Source: Oscillospiraceae bacterium
Lineage (GTDB): Bacteria > Bacillota > Clostridia > Oscillospirales > CAG-272
NCBI GenBank assembly: GCA_015063685.1
Contig: SVTR01000001.1
Location: forward strand, 1 to 64,000
DNA length: 64,000 nucleotides
Direction: 5' to 3'
Notes under the pieces: generated by a model
What the model was told of the DNA's origin: nothing
Database searches by the model: none
The model's input: the letters and a program-made list of their open reading frames with translations, nothing else
Translations under genes and position numbers: made by a program
Shown here: positions 1 through 8,196 of the stretch, piece by piece
How the letters are laid out: every line of letters starts with the position of its first letter
How positions within the stretch are numbered: position 1 is the stretch's first letter

Positions 1-207
1 CAAACGGCTAGCGTCACGAGGGAGTTGGGTTCTTAGGGAGAACCGTAGGTTCTGCACTAAGCGGCGCTTCTTTTGCGCCGCTTGCGGCGTCTTTTCATCT
101 CGCCGTGGAGAGAAAAGTTGAGAAGACGCTAAATAACAATTTACCTTCCTATTGCCTCCACCTCATTACCCCATTATACCATACCCCGCTCCGTTTTGTA
201 AACAGTA
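1..207. other. Left-edge non-coding stretch with inverted repeats
   Basis: No convincing gene is visible. Two short inverted repeats stand out: AGAACC/GGTTCT (39-44 and 48-53) and GCGGCGC/GCGCCGC (61-67 and 75-81, loop TTCTTTT). The second could be the terminator of a gene lying left of the window. Bases 1-36 also read as an open frame ending in TAG, which could be the tail of an upstream gene, but 11 codons are too few to identify it. Confidence 0.4.
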
Positions 208-236
208 TCAAAAAGCCCCGCCTCAGCGGGGCTGAA
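208..236 (-). terminator. Rho-independent terminator of the sigma-factor gene
   Basis: Arms AGCCCCGC (214-221) and GCGGGGCT (226-233) enclose the loop CTCA. On the minus strand the stem is followed by TTTTTG. It lies just past the stop codon of the minus-strand sigma-factor gene. Confidence 0.85.
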
Positions 237-242
237 AATGAC

Positions 243-1784
243 TCAGTTACAAACGTCATATTTGACGCCTGATTCAGCATCCTTGGTATTTTCGCAGATG
301 TAAAAGGCCACAGGGCCGTCAAACTCGGGGAGGGTCAGCATCCCCGTTCGATAGGCACAATAGCCTATGAGGCCAACGGTCTGGAAGATCAGCGTTTTAA
401 ACACGATACGGTCAATCTGCTCTGCTACCCCATTGGGTGCGTGAGTGTGCATCAATTGACAGGCACAGGCAAATAACTGCTCATAAAGCTGTCCCATCAT
501 GGAAGCCTCCTCCGACAGGATCGCAAACAAGCATTGCTCTTCACCTTTCGTCAAAATCATAAATTCCGGCTCTCGCTCTCCCGCGACAGTCTGACAAATC
601 TTTTCAGCCAAAGCGGTATGGTCGGTTACGTTAAAATACCGATTCCTTTCAGGCAGAATACCAAAATCAGCGGCAGAGGCATAATAATCCTCGTTAATAC
701 CGGCAACTCCCGCAAAGGCTTGACATCCCAAATCTCCATCCAGCAACGGATTTGTCACGCCGTAATTGGTGCCCGTTGCGCCGCTGTACAAGGTGTCTGC
801 TATCTGAAGCTCGGGGTGTAGTCCTCCACTTACCTGATTTCCACAACGCATGACGGGCCACAAGAGTGCCCAAAGCAAGCGATCGTCTGACAGGGCATGG
901 CAATAACGGTTGATACTCCTGATCTGTTCCAGCTTTCCCTTGATGCTGTCAAGGATCTCGGATAGGGCAGGGATGGCAAGCCTCACGGCGTGTTTATGAA
1001 ACTCATCCGTAAAATCATCGGTAAAGATGACAAGATTGGTTTGGTACTTCCCGGCAGCCACCTCGGTAATCAAGCCGTAATGCATCAGCATTCTGATCTC
1101 ATCCTCCAGATACACCGAGGCCACGCCAAGCTCTACGGCAAGCTCCCTGACGGTCATGGGTGTGTAGTAAGCGGACAGCAAGATCTGACCGGGCAATTTT
1201 CTCGCGAACAAATTGCGATATTCGGGATTATATTTACCCGAAAAAATGGTTGTAAATTCAAAAGGCGCGGGGCGGAAGCTTTTTTCACCAAATTCTCTTT
1301 CCATACTGATACCTTCCTTCAATATTTTTCTTGTTTTGAAGAGATAATATTTGACCATTTCAAGAGAGAAGCCCAATGTCTCCGACACCTCGGCGCAGGA
1401 TAGCCCGTCGTAGTAATAAGCGATCGTGCACTCCCTGTGCTCCTTGGACAGTAACGCGATTTCTCGGCGGAGTCGCATTACGTCCTCACGGGCACAAAGC
1501 TCTGACACAATATCCGTGTCATCAGGCAGGGTCTCGTCTAATACTTCAAAGGAACGCCGAGCTTTTTTTCTCATAAATTTCTTGTAGGTATTGGCGGCAA
1601 TACGCCAGACGTAGCCGTAAAAGGCATCGGGATTTTTGATCTGTCCCGCACTTTGCAAAATGGCCAGCACGATCTCATTCGTCAGATCCTCGGCATCCTC
1701 CTTATGGGAAACACGGGACAAAGAATAGGCAAAGATGGTCTTCAGATTTTCTTCGACGAATACGGCAGCTCTGTTTTGATTCAT
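243..1784 (-). CDS. Sigma-70-family RNA polymerase factor with long C-terminal extension
   Basis: This 513-residue protein begins like an ECF-type sigma factor. Region 2 lies at about residues 10-75 (sequence around DAEDLTNEIVLAIL and YGYVWRIAANTYKKF). A region 4 helix-turn-helix lies at about 105-155 (LSKEHRECTIAYYYDGLSCAEVSETLG). About 350 further residues follow. They start with a winged-helix-like segment (VRELAVELGVASVYLEDEIRMLMHYGLI) and continue as a domain I do not recognise. ECF factors are normally about 170-200 residues, so the extension is probably a fused sensory or self-regulatory part (inference). I chose the ATG at 1784 because GGGGAG sits 7 nt upstream; an in-frame ATG at 1802 lacks such a site. 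It is monocistronic, with its own promoter and terminator. The signal sensed and the target genes are unknown. Confidence 0.85.
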   Translation of the reverse strand: MNQNRAAVFVEENLKTIFAYSLSRVSHKEDAEDLTNEIVLAILQSAGQIKNPDAFYGYVWRIAANTYKKFMRKKARRSFEVLDETLPDDTDIVSELCAREDVMRLRREIALLSKEHRECTIAYYYDGLSCAEVSETLGFSLEMVKYYLFKTRKILKEGISMEREFGEKSFRPAPFEFTTIFSGKYNPEYRNLFARKLPGQILLSAYYTPMTVRELAVELGVASVYLEDEIRMLMHYGLITEVAAGKYQTNLVIFTDDFTDEFHKHAVRLAIPALSEILDSIKGKLEQIRSINRYCHALSDDRLLWALLWPVMRCGNQVSGGLHPELQIADTLYSGATGTNYGVTNPLLDGDLGCQAFAGVAGINEDYYASAADFGILPERNRYFNVTDHTALAEKICQTVAGEREPEFMILTKGEEQCLFAILSEEASMMGQLYEQLFACACQLMHTHAPNGVAEQIDRIVFKTLIFQTVGLIGYCAYRTGMLTLPEFDGPVAFYICENTKDAESGVKYDVCN

Positions 1785-1809
1785 ACGGCTTCTCCCCTTC
1801 ATATGGTCT

Positions 1810-1907
1810 TGAATGCATTCACCTGTATAGTACCAGAAACCGGAATTCGGTTAACGTGCCTTTTGACTTTTTTTGATCATTATACCACTTTTCCTTCCCT
1901 TTTTCAA
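1810..1907 (-). promoter_or_regulatory. Promoter and two dyads upstream of the sigma-factor gene
   Basis: On the minus strand TTGAAA (1902-1907) and TATAAT (1879-1884) are separated by 17 nt. Between the -10 box and the start codon lie two dyads: AACCG-N5-CGGTT (1838-1852) and a perfect 12-bp palindrome TGAATGCATTCA (1810-1821). They are possible operator or leader elements; this role is inferred from position alone. Confidence 0.7.
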
Positions 1908-1966
1908 TCCCTCCCGTTTTATCCCCAAAATTTCCCCGCCAAAACAAGGAAATTTACAAATACACC

Positions 1967-1995
1967 TTGCATTTTTTTATGAAATGTTATATAAT
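1967..1995 (+). promoter_or_regulatory. Promoter of the oxidoreductase-coaE operon
   Basis: TTGCAT (1967-1972) and TATAAT (1990-1995) are separated by exactly 17 nt. They lie about 40 nt before the ATG at 2037, which is preceded by AAAGGAGGG. This is probably the start of a four-gene transcription unit. Confidence 0.8.
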
Positions 1996-2036
1996 ATAGG
2001 ATGTATCTTTATACGCATCGGAAAAGGAGGGATCAT

Positions 2037-3167
2037 ATGAAGCATCTGAGCATCGGACTCTTGGGGTTTGGCTTTATGGGCAAGACCCATTTGTGGGCGG
2101 TGAAGAATCTCCCCTTTTTCTATGATCTTCCCTTCTCTGCGGAGGTCACCGCCGTGTGCGCGTCGGGACATGATCCCGCCAAATCCGAAACGGTGGCCAA
2201 GGCCTACGGCATCTCTCGCGCCGCCGACGAGATGGCCATCATCCATGATTCTTCCATTGACGTCATCGACATCTGCACCCCTAACCCTTACCACTACGAG
2301 ACCGCCAAAGCCGCCCTTCTCGCAGGCAAGCACGTCCTCTGTGAAAAGCCCTTGACGGTAACCGCCGCAGAGGGGTACGAGCTGGCTGAACTGGCCAAGT
2401 CCCTGGGGCTGACCTGCGGGACGGTGTTCAACAACCGCCATCTCGCCCCCGTCATGCGAGCCAAGCAGCTCATCGATGAGGGAAGGCTGGGGCGCATCTT
2501 ATCCTTTGACTTTTCCTACAAGCATAACTCCTGCATCGACCCTGACCGCCGCGTGGGCTGGAAGCAGACCGCCGAGGCGGGAGGCGGCACCCTCTTTGAT
2601 CTCGGCCCCCACGTCATCGACCTGTGCCACTTCCTCTGCGGCAAGGTGGTCACGGTCACGGCCAAATCCCAGATCGCTTTCCCCACCCATTTGAGAGCTG
2701 ACGGATCGGTATGGGAGACCAACGCCGACGAGGCCTTCTACATGATCTGCCAGTTGGAAAATGGCGCGGTGGGCAACGTCACCGTCTCCAAGCTGACACA
2801 AGGAGCCAACGACGAGCTGACCTTTACGGTCAACGGCACCCTCGGTTCCCTGTCCTTCTCCCTGATGGATCCCAATTATCTGAACTTCTATGACGCCACC
2901 GCCGTGGGTACGCCCATGGGGGGCGTGCGAGGCTATACCCGTATTGAGTGCGTGGGACGTTACCCCGCCCCTGCCACAGGCTTCCCCACCCCCAAGGCTC
3001 CCGCGGGATGGTTACGGGGACATATAGGCTCCATGGCGGCTTATCTGACCGCCGTGTATGAGGGTCATCCTGCATCCCCCGCCTTTGAGGATGGGGCGTA
3101 TGTTCAGGAGGTCATGGAGGCCGCTCGCAAGAGCGCCGAGACGAAACGGGAGGTGTCCCTATGCTGA
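2037..3167 (+). CDS. Gfo/Idh/MocA-family NAD(P)-dependent oxidoreductase
   Basis: This 376-residue soluble protein has the family's N-terminal Rossmann fold, with the nucleotide-binding stretch GLLGFGFMGKTH at residues 8-18. The characteristic EKP motif, whose lysine takes part in catalysis, is at 103-105 (CEKPLTV). The C-terminal half is the family's alpha/beta substrate domain (DLGPHVIDLCHFLCG and following). Such enzymes oxidise or reduce sugars, inositols and related polyols; the substrate here cannot be told. The ATG at 2037 is preferred over an in-frame ATG at 2001 because AAAGGAGGG precedes it. It overlaps coaE by 7 bp, so the two are probably co-transcribed, although a metabolic link is not obvious. 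Confidence 0.9.
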   Translation: MKHLSIGLLGFGFMGKTHLWAVKNLPFFYDLPFSAEVTAVCASGHDPAKSETVAKAYGISRAADEMAIIHDSSIDVIDICTPNPYHYETAKAALLAGKHVLCEKPLTVTAAEGYELAELAKSLGLTCGTVFNNRHLAPVMRAKQLIDEGRLGRILSFDFSYKHNSCIDPDRRVGWKQTAEAGGGTLFDLGPHVIDLCHFLCGKVVTVTAKSQIAFPTHLRADGSVWETNADEAFYMICQLENGAVGNVTVSKLTQGANDELTFTVNGTLGSLSFSLMDPNYLNFYDATAVGTPMGGVRGYTRIECVGRYPAPATGFPTPKAPAGWLRGHIGSMAAYLTAVYEGHPASPAFEDGAYVQEVMEAARKSAETKREVSLC

Positions 3168-3766
3168 CCATCGGGCTGACAGGCCCCAGCGGTGCGGGCA
3201 AGGGTACGGTTGCTTCCCTGTTCGCCCCCTACGGCATCCTCTCCATCGACACAGACAAGGTTTACCACGATCTGCTCATTCCCCCGTCCTCCTGCCTCGA
3301 TGAGCTGACGACGCGGTTTGGCCCCAAAATTCTGAACCCCGACGGCACCCTGGATCGCAAAGCGCTGGCGTCACACGTGTTTGCCAAGGGCAACGAAGAG
3401 GAACTGGCCGATCTCAACCGCATCACCCACGCTTTTGTTTTAGACGTGACCCGAAGCATTTGCCGGGAGCTTGAGGCCAAGGGATGTGTGGGTGTCTTCG
3501 TGGACGCCCCGTTGCTCTTTGAATCGGGATTTGACACCGAATGCCATACGACCCTGGCGGTATTGGCTGATCCCGACGTGCGGCTCGCCCGCATCATGGC
3601 GCGGGACAGCTTGACCCTATCCCAAGCGCAGGCGAGGCTGTCGGCACAAAAGCCCGACGGCTACTATGTGGAGCGCGCCGCTCACGTCATATACAACAAC
3701 AGCACCACCGAAGCGCTGTTTCCCGAGATTCAGCGGCTGCTGACCCTGTGGGGGGTGACCTCATGA
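3161..3766 (+). CDS. coaE: Dephospho-CoA kinase
   Basis: CoaE carries out the last step of coenzyme A synthesis, phosphorylating the 3'-hydroxyl of dephospho-CoA with ATP in the cytoplasm. The 201-residue length is normal for the family. The P-loop GPSGAGKGT lies at residues 8-16, followed by the family-typical segment IDTDKVYHDLL and the motif DAPLLFESG near residue 115. It overlaps the preceding oxidoreductase by 7 bp and the following transglycosylase by 4 bp (ATGA), showing tight translational coupling. Confidence 0.95.
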   Translation: MLTIGLTGPSGAGKGTVASLFAPYGILSIDTDKVYHDLLIPPSSCLDELTTRFGPKILNPDGTLDRKALASHVFAKGNEEELADLNRITHAFVLDVTRSICRELEAKGCVGVFVDAPLLFESGFDTECHTTLAVLADPDVRLARIMARDSLTLSQAQARLSAQKPDGYYVERAAHVIYNNSTTEALFPEIQRLLTLWGVTS

Positions 3767-4380
3767 GGCGATTTGACATGGCCCGACCGTCAAGATCTGT
3801 GATGATCGCCCTTATTTTGGTGGTCGCCGTCCTCTTTGGTCTTTTGGCGGATCTTATCTGGACGGGATTTGAAAAATTAGCGTATCCTAAAAAATACAGT
3901 GACTACGTAGAGACCTACGCAAAGCAATATAACGTTCCCCCCCACGTTTTGTACGCCGTCATCAAAACCGAAAGCGGCTTCGACTCGGCGGCAGTTTCCA
4001 AGAAAGGGGCCGTGGGACTCATGCAATTCATGCCCGACACCTTTGACTGGCTCACCAACGAGATGCTTTTCGAGCATCTGGCTGACGGTATGCGTTATGA
4101 CCCCGAGACCAGCGTGCGGTACGGCGCCTATCTTCTGTCCCATCTTTACAAGCGATACGGCAATTGGTCGGTGGCCCTGGCCGCCTACAACGCGGGGATC
4201 GGGACGGTGGACAAATGGCTGGAGGATCCCACCTACGCCGACAGCGAGGGAGGACTGAAAGCTATCCCCTACAAGGAGACCCGTAACTATATCAAAAAAG
4301 TGACCAAGGCGCAGGCGACATACGATCGACTGTATGGTGTGCCTGAGGCGGAGGTCATGGAGATCACATCTGAAAATTAA
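3763..4380 (+). CDS. Membrane-anchored lytic transglycosylase (SLT family)
   Basis: This 205-residue protein has an uncleaved-looking N-terminal membrane helix (about residues 12-33) and an extracytoplasmic Slt70-like domain. The catalytic glutamate is in VIKTESGF (Glu70). The family motifs GLMQFMP (85-91) and AAYNAGIG follow. Such enzymes cleave the MurNAc-GlcNAc bond of peptidoglycan, leaving 1,6-anhydro ends. I chose the ATG at 3763, which overlaps the coaE stop as ATGA; an upstream in-frame start at 3748 would lie inside coaE. It is probably part of the operon starting at 2037. Confidence 0.92.
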   Translation: MRRFDMARPSRSVMIALILVVAVLFGLLADLIWTGFEKLAYPKKYSDYVETYAKQYNVPPHVLYAVIKTESGFDSAAVSKKGAVGLMQFMPDTFDWLTNEMLFEHLADGMRYDPETSVRYGAYLLSHLYKRYGNWSVALAAYNAGIGTVDKWLEDPTYADSEGGLKAIPYKETRNYIKKVTKAQATYDRLYGVPEAEVMEITSEN

Positions 4381-4399
4381 TGAATTGAGGTAATACATC

Positions 4400-5797
4400 A
4401 TGGAAAACAAAATCCCTGCCGCCGAGCTGGAAGCCAAGCTTGGCTACAAAAAGACCAATTTCTACGAGAAGGCTGACGAAGCTACCATTGCCGCCGCCTA
4501 CGATTACGCCAAGGGCTACATGGCCTATTTGGACGCCGCCAAGACAGAGCGTGAGGCTGTCACCGTCTCCATCGAAATGGCCGAAAAGGAGGACTACGTT
4601 CCCTACACCTTCGGCATGAAGCTCACCGCGGGCGGCAAGTATTACTACAACAACCGCGGGCGCAATCTGTATCTGTTCCGCATCGGCTCCGAGTCTATCA
4701 ACAACGGTATCCGCATCGTGGCCTCCCACGTGGACGTTCCCCGCATTGATCTGAAGCAATCCCCCCTTTACGAGGAGGGCGGCATGGCCTTCTTCAAGAC
4801 CCACTACTATGGCGGTATCCGCAAGTATCAGTGGGTGACCATCCCTCTTGCCCTTCACGGTGTGGTGGTCAAGCAGGACGGCGAGGTTGTGAACGTCTGC
4901 ATCGGCGAGGATCCCACCGATCCCGTCATCTACATCAACGATCTGCTCCCCCACCTGGCACAGGATCAGTCCCAGAAGCCTCTGGGCAAGGCCATCCCTG
5001 CCGAAAGCCTCAACCTGCTGGTGGGCACCCGTCCCTATCCCGGTGCTGAGTCCAACGCCATCCGTCTGAACGTGTTGGCACTGCTCAACGAAAAGTACGG
5101 CATCACCGAGGAGGATTTCCTCTCCGCCGATCTGTCTGCCGTTCCCGCTGCCAAGGCGCGTGACGTGGGTCTGGATCGCTCCCTCATCGGCGCATACGGC
5201 CACGATGATCGCGTGTGCGCTTATCCTTCTCTCACCGCTCTATTCGGTACCGACGACGGGGTCCACACCGCTATGGCGATCCTCGCTGACAAGGAGGAGA
5301 TCGGCTCCGAGGGCAACACGGGTATGCAGACCGAGCTGCTCACCGATCTGATCTCCGAAATCACCACCGCTCTGGGCGGCAACTTCGCCACGGTCAAGGC
5401 CAATTCCAAGTGTCTGTCCTCCGACGTGACCGCTTGCTTCGACCCCAACTTTGCCGAGGTCTACGAGCGCCGTAACTCCTCTCTCATCAACTGCGGCGTG
5501 GCCATGTCCAAGTACACGGGTCACGGCGGCAAGAGCGGCACCAACGACGCCCCCGCCGAGTTCGTGGCATGGATCCGCAAGATCATGGCCGAGTACGGCG
5601 TGATCTGGCAGGCCGGTGAGCTGGGCAAGACCGATCAGGGCGGCGGCGGTACCGTAGCCAAGTTCATCGCCAAGCACAACATTGAGACCGTTGACTTGGG
5701 TGTGCCCGTCATCGCCATGCACGCTCCCTACGAGATCATCTCCAAGGCCGACCTCTACACCGCCCATCAGGCGTTCGAGGCGTTCTTTAAGGCGTGA
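4400..5797 (+). CDS. M18-family aminopeptidase (aspartyl aminopeptidase-like)
   Basis: This 465-residue cytosolic metallopeptidase matches the M18 family. A metal-binding His-Asp pair lies in RIVASHVDVPR, followed by DLKQSPLYEEGG. The acidic and metal residues are in ADKEEIGSEG. The later segments SSLINCGVAMSKYTGHGGKSG and APYEIISKADLY contain the family's C-terminal features. M18 enzymes remove N-terminal acidic residues using two zinc ions. The gene starts 19 nt after the transglycosylase and has TGAGG upstream of its ATG, so it is likely the last gene of that operon. It is followed by the AAGGGGAAC inverted repeat. Confidence 0.92.
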   Translation: MENKIPAAELEAKLGYKKTNFYEKADEATIAAAYDYAKGYMAYLDAAKTEREAVTVSIEMAEKEDYVPYTFGMKLTAGGKYYYNNRGRNLYLFRIGSESINNGIRIVASHVDVPRIDLKQSPLYEEGGMAFFKTHYYGGIRKYQWVTIPLALHGVVVKQDGEVVNVCIGEDPTDPVIYINDLLPHLAQDQSQKPLGKAIPAESLNLLVGTRPYPGAESNAIRLNVLALLNEKYGITEEDFLSADLSAVPAAKARDVGLDRSLIGAYGHDDRVCAYPSLTALFGTDDGVHTAMAILADKEEIGSEGNTGMQTELLTDLISEITTALGGNFATVKANSKCLSSDVTACFDPNFAEVYERRNSSLINCGVAMSKYTGHGGKSGTNDAPAEFVAWIRKIMAEYGVIWQAGELGKTDQGGGGTVAKFIAKHNIETVDLGVPVIAMHAPYEIISKADLYTAHQAFEAFFKA

Positions 5798-5824
5798 GGA
5801 GTACGGGGAGTACGGGGAGTACGC

Positions 5825-6002
5825 AAGGGGAACTTTTGAAAAAGTTCCCCTTGACCCCTCAAAACTTTCAAAAGCAAAGTAGCTTAGCCGAGTGATCAAA
5901 TACCCAATAGAGAACAGAAATCGCTTGATCTTTTGAAAAAGTTCCCCTTGATCCCTCAAAACTTCTAACAACAAAGCAGTTTAACCGAGTGATCAGATAC
6001 CC
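5825..6002 (+). repeat. Two 73-bp direct repeats, the first with a hairpin
   Basis: Copies at 5833-5905 and 5930-6002 share the order CTTTTGAAAAAGTTCCCCTT, then CCCTCAAAACTT, then ACCGAGTGATCA, with scattered substitutions. The first is preceded by AAGGGGAACTTTT (from 5825), making a near-perfect inverted repeat with AAAAAGTTCCCCTT that could terminate the aminopeptidase operon. A triple run of GGAGTACGG precedes it (about 5796-5824). It looks like a dispersed intergenic repeat that has duplicated locally; copy number elsewhere is unknown. Confidence 0.7.
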
Positions 6003-6051
6003 GGTTGTTTGTCACACCGCAGGCGCATAATCCCACTCCAAAGGAGACTTC

Positions 6052-7131
6052 ATGAATCAAAAACTCTCCCCCATTCTTTTGAAATACGAATCCATCGAGA
6101 TCCGTCTCTCTCAGCCCGAGACGGTGGCGGATCCCCCGCTATACACCGCTCTCATCAAGGAGTACAACAGCCTGACCCCCCTCATTGAGGTCTATCGCGG
6201 CTATCTGGCGCTGCAATCCGAGCTTGCTGACGCAGAGGAGCTGGCATCCTCCGAGGATGATCCCGAGCTGCGGGCCATGGCGGTCGAAGAAGTCCGAGAC
6301 CTCAAGGACAAGCTGACCGAGACCGAATCCGAGCTTCGCAAAATGCTCATCCCCAAGGATCCCGACGACGACCGCTCGGTGGTGGTAGAGATCCGCGCGG
6401 GCACGGGCGGCGAGGAGGCCGCGTTATTTGCCGCCGATCTCTTCAGAATGTACAGTATGTACGCCCAGAGCGCCGGCTTCAAGGTGTCCGTAGCCTCGGA
6501 AAACGAAACCGAATTGGGCGGATTCAAGGAGATCACCTTCCTTTGCGAGGGAAAGGGCGCCTATGCCCGATTCAAGTTTGAATCGGGTGTCCACCGTGTC
6601 CAGCGTGTGCCTGTCACCGAATCTCAGGGACGCATCCAAACCTCCGCCGCCACCGTGGCGGTACTGCCCGAGGTAGAGGACGTAACCGCCTCTGACATCG
6701 AGATCAAGGAAAGCGACCTCATCTACGAGTCCTGCAAGTCCAGCGGCGCGGGCGGTCAGCACATCAATAAGACCGAATCCGCGGTACGCTTGACCCACAA
6801 GCCCACGGGCATCGTCATTGAGTGCCAGCAGGAGCGATCTCAGCTTCAAAACAAGGAAAAGGCCCTCATGATGCTCCGCTCCAAGCTGTACCACATGAAA
6901 AAGCAGGAGCAGGAGGAATCCCTGGCCGCCGCTCGGAAATCCCAGGTGGGATCGGGCGACCGCAGCGAGAAGATACGCACCTACAATTACCCCCAATCCC
7001 GTGTCACCGACCATCGCATCGGCTATTCCATGTACGATCTTCCGTCTTTTATGAACGGCAACATTTCGTCCATGCTGGATGCCCTGACAGAGGCCGACAC
7101 GGCAGAAAAATTAAAAGAGCAGGATATGTGA
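6052..7131 (+). CDS. prfA: Peptide chain release factor 1
   Basis: RF1 recognises UAA and UAG stop codons and triggers peptide release on the ribosome. The 359-residue length is standard. The stop-codon-reading tripeptide is PVT in RVPVTESQGRIQTS, the RF1-type arrangement rather than the SPF of RF2. The universal GGQ motif is in SSGAGGQHINKTESAVR. AAAGGAGACTTC precedes the ATG. The stop codon touches the following Sua5-type gene, so the two translation-related genes are probably coupled. Confidence 0.97.
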   Translation: MNQKLSPILLKYESIEIRLSQPETVADPPLYTALIKEYNSLTPLIEVYRGYLALQSELADAEELASSEDDPELRAMAVEEVRDLKDKLTETESELRKMLIPKDPDDDRSVVVEIRAGTGGEEAALFAADLFRMYSMYAQSAGFKVSVASENETELGGFKEITFLCEGKGAYARFKFESGVHRVQRVPVTESQGRIQTSAATVAVLPEVEDVTASDIEIKESDLIYESCKSSGAGGQHINKTESAVRLTHKPTGIVIECQQERSQLQNKEKALMMLRSKLYHMKKQEQEESLAAARKSQVGSGDRSEKIRTYNYPQSRVTDHRIGYSMYDLPSFMNGNISSMLDALTEADTAEKLKEQDM

Positions 7132-7136
7132 TATCA

Positions 7137-8183
7137 ATGCAAACCAAAGTCATCCGCATCACGGATTCCATAACAGACGGGACAAGTCTCAAGGAAGCCG
7201 CCGACATCCTTCGCGCAGGAGGACTGGTGGTGTTCCCCACCGAGACGGTCTACGGTCTCGGTGGCAACGGACTTTCCCAAGCCGCCGCCGAGAAGATCTA
7301 CGAGGCCAAGGGACGTCCCTCCAACAATCCCCTTATCATCCATATTCATCACCCTGCCGAGGCGGACAAATATGCCTTCGCAGGCGATCTTTACAACCGT
7401 CTGGCGGCGGCCTTTATGCCCGGGCCCTTGACGGTCATCCTTCCCAAACGGGATTGCGTTCCCTACGCCACCACGGGGGGACTTGACACCGTGGCGGTGC
7501 GTTGTCCCGACCATCCCGTGGCACACGCGCTGCTGAAGGTCTGTGATTTTCCCGTAGCCGCCCCCTCCGCCAATCTGTCGGGCAGCCCCTCCCCCACCTG
7601 TGCCGATCACGTCATTGCCGACCTTTCGGGTCGGGTGGATATGATCATCGACGGCGGGGAATGTGAGATTGGTCTGGAGTCCACCATCGTCAAAATTGAC
7701 CGTGACGAAAAGGGCGAATACCTGACCCTGCTCCGTCCCGGTGCCATCACCTACGACGCCCTCACCTGTGTATGTGAGCGTGTGGTTATTGCAGGCGCTG
7801 TGCTGGAGCAGCTCAAGGAGGGGGAGCGCCCCCTGTCCCCCGGTATGATGTACAAGCACTATGCCCCCAAGATCCCCTTGGTGCTTTTGGACGGAGATCC
7901 CCAAGATGTACTTGCTTTCCTGCAAAAGGAGCAAGCGGGCAAGTCTTGCGCCATCCTCTGCTACGATGAGGAAACAACGGCACTCAAGCCCGAAAACCTC
8001 TTCCTTGTAGGCACACGGGATGACCTTGCCACTCAGGCACACACCCTCTTCGCCTACCTGCGGGAGGCTGATAAAACCAACGCGAAGATCATCTACGCCC
8101 ACCTCCCCAAAAAGGACGGCTTGGGGCTTGCGCTCTATAACAGACTCATTCGCGCCGCGGCGCACACCATAAAGAAAATATAA
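7137..8183 (+). CDS. L-threonylcarbamoyladenylate synthase (Sua5/YwlC type)
   Basis: This enzyme makes threonylcarbamoyl-AMP from threonine, bicarbonate and ATP for t6A37 modification of ANN-decoding tRNAs. The YrdC-like domain covers about residues 15-210, with FPTETVYGLGGN, KGRPSNNPL and a LRPGAI segment. A C-terminal Sua5 domain follows, giving 348 residues, typical of the long TsaC2 form. The open frame extends upstream into prfA, but that part is only a shadow of the release factor gene. The ATG at 7137 is the likely start; a GTG at 7128 overlapping the prfA stop is an alternative. Confidence 0.93.
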   Translation: MQTKVIRITDSITDGTSLKEAADILRAGGLVVFPTETVYGLGGNGLSQAAAEKIYEAKGRPSNNPLIIHIHHPAEADKYAFAGDLYNRLAAAFMPGPLTVILPKRDCVPYATTGGLDTVAVRCPDHPVAHALLKVCDFPVAAPSANLSGSPSPTCADHVIADLSGRVDMIIDGGECEIGLESTIVKIDRDEKGEYLTLLRPGAITYDALTCVCERVVIAGAVLEQLKEGERPLSPGMMYKHYAPKIPLVLLDGDPQDVLAFLQKEQAGKSCAILCYDEETTALKPENLFLVGTRDDLATQAHTLFAYLREADKTNAKIIYAHLPKKDGLGLALYNRLIRAAAHTIKKI

Positions 8184-8196
8184 GGACGGTTTATCC

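Noticed and set aside
1..36. Eleven-codon tail of a possible upstream gene at the left edge
   Set aside because: It is too short to identify, and the surrounding inverted repeats make it at least as likely to be non-coding.
6822..7136. N-terminal extension of the Sua5-type gene into prfA
   Set aside because: These codons are the prfA sequence read in another frame. The YrdC domain starts after 7137.
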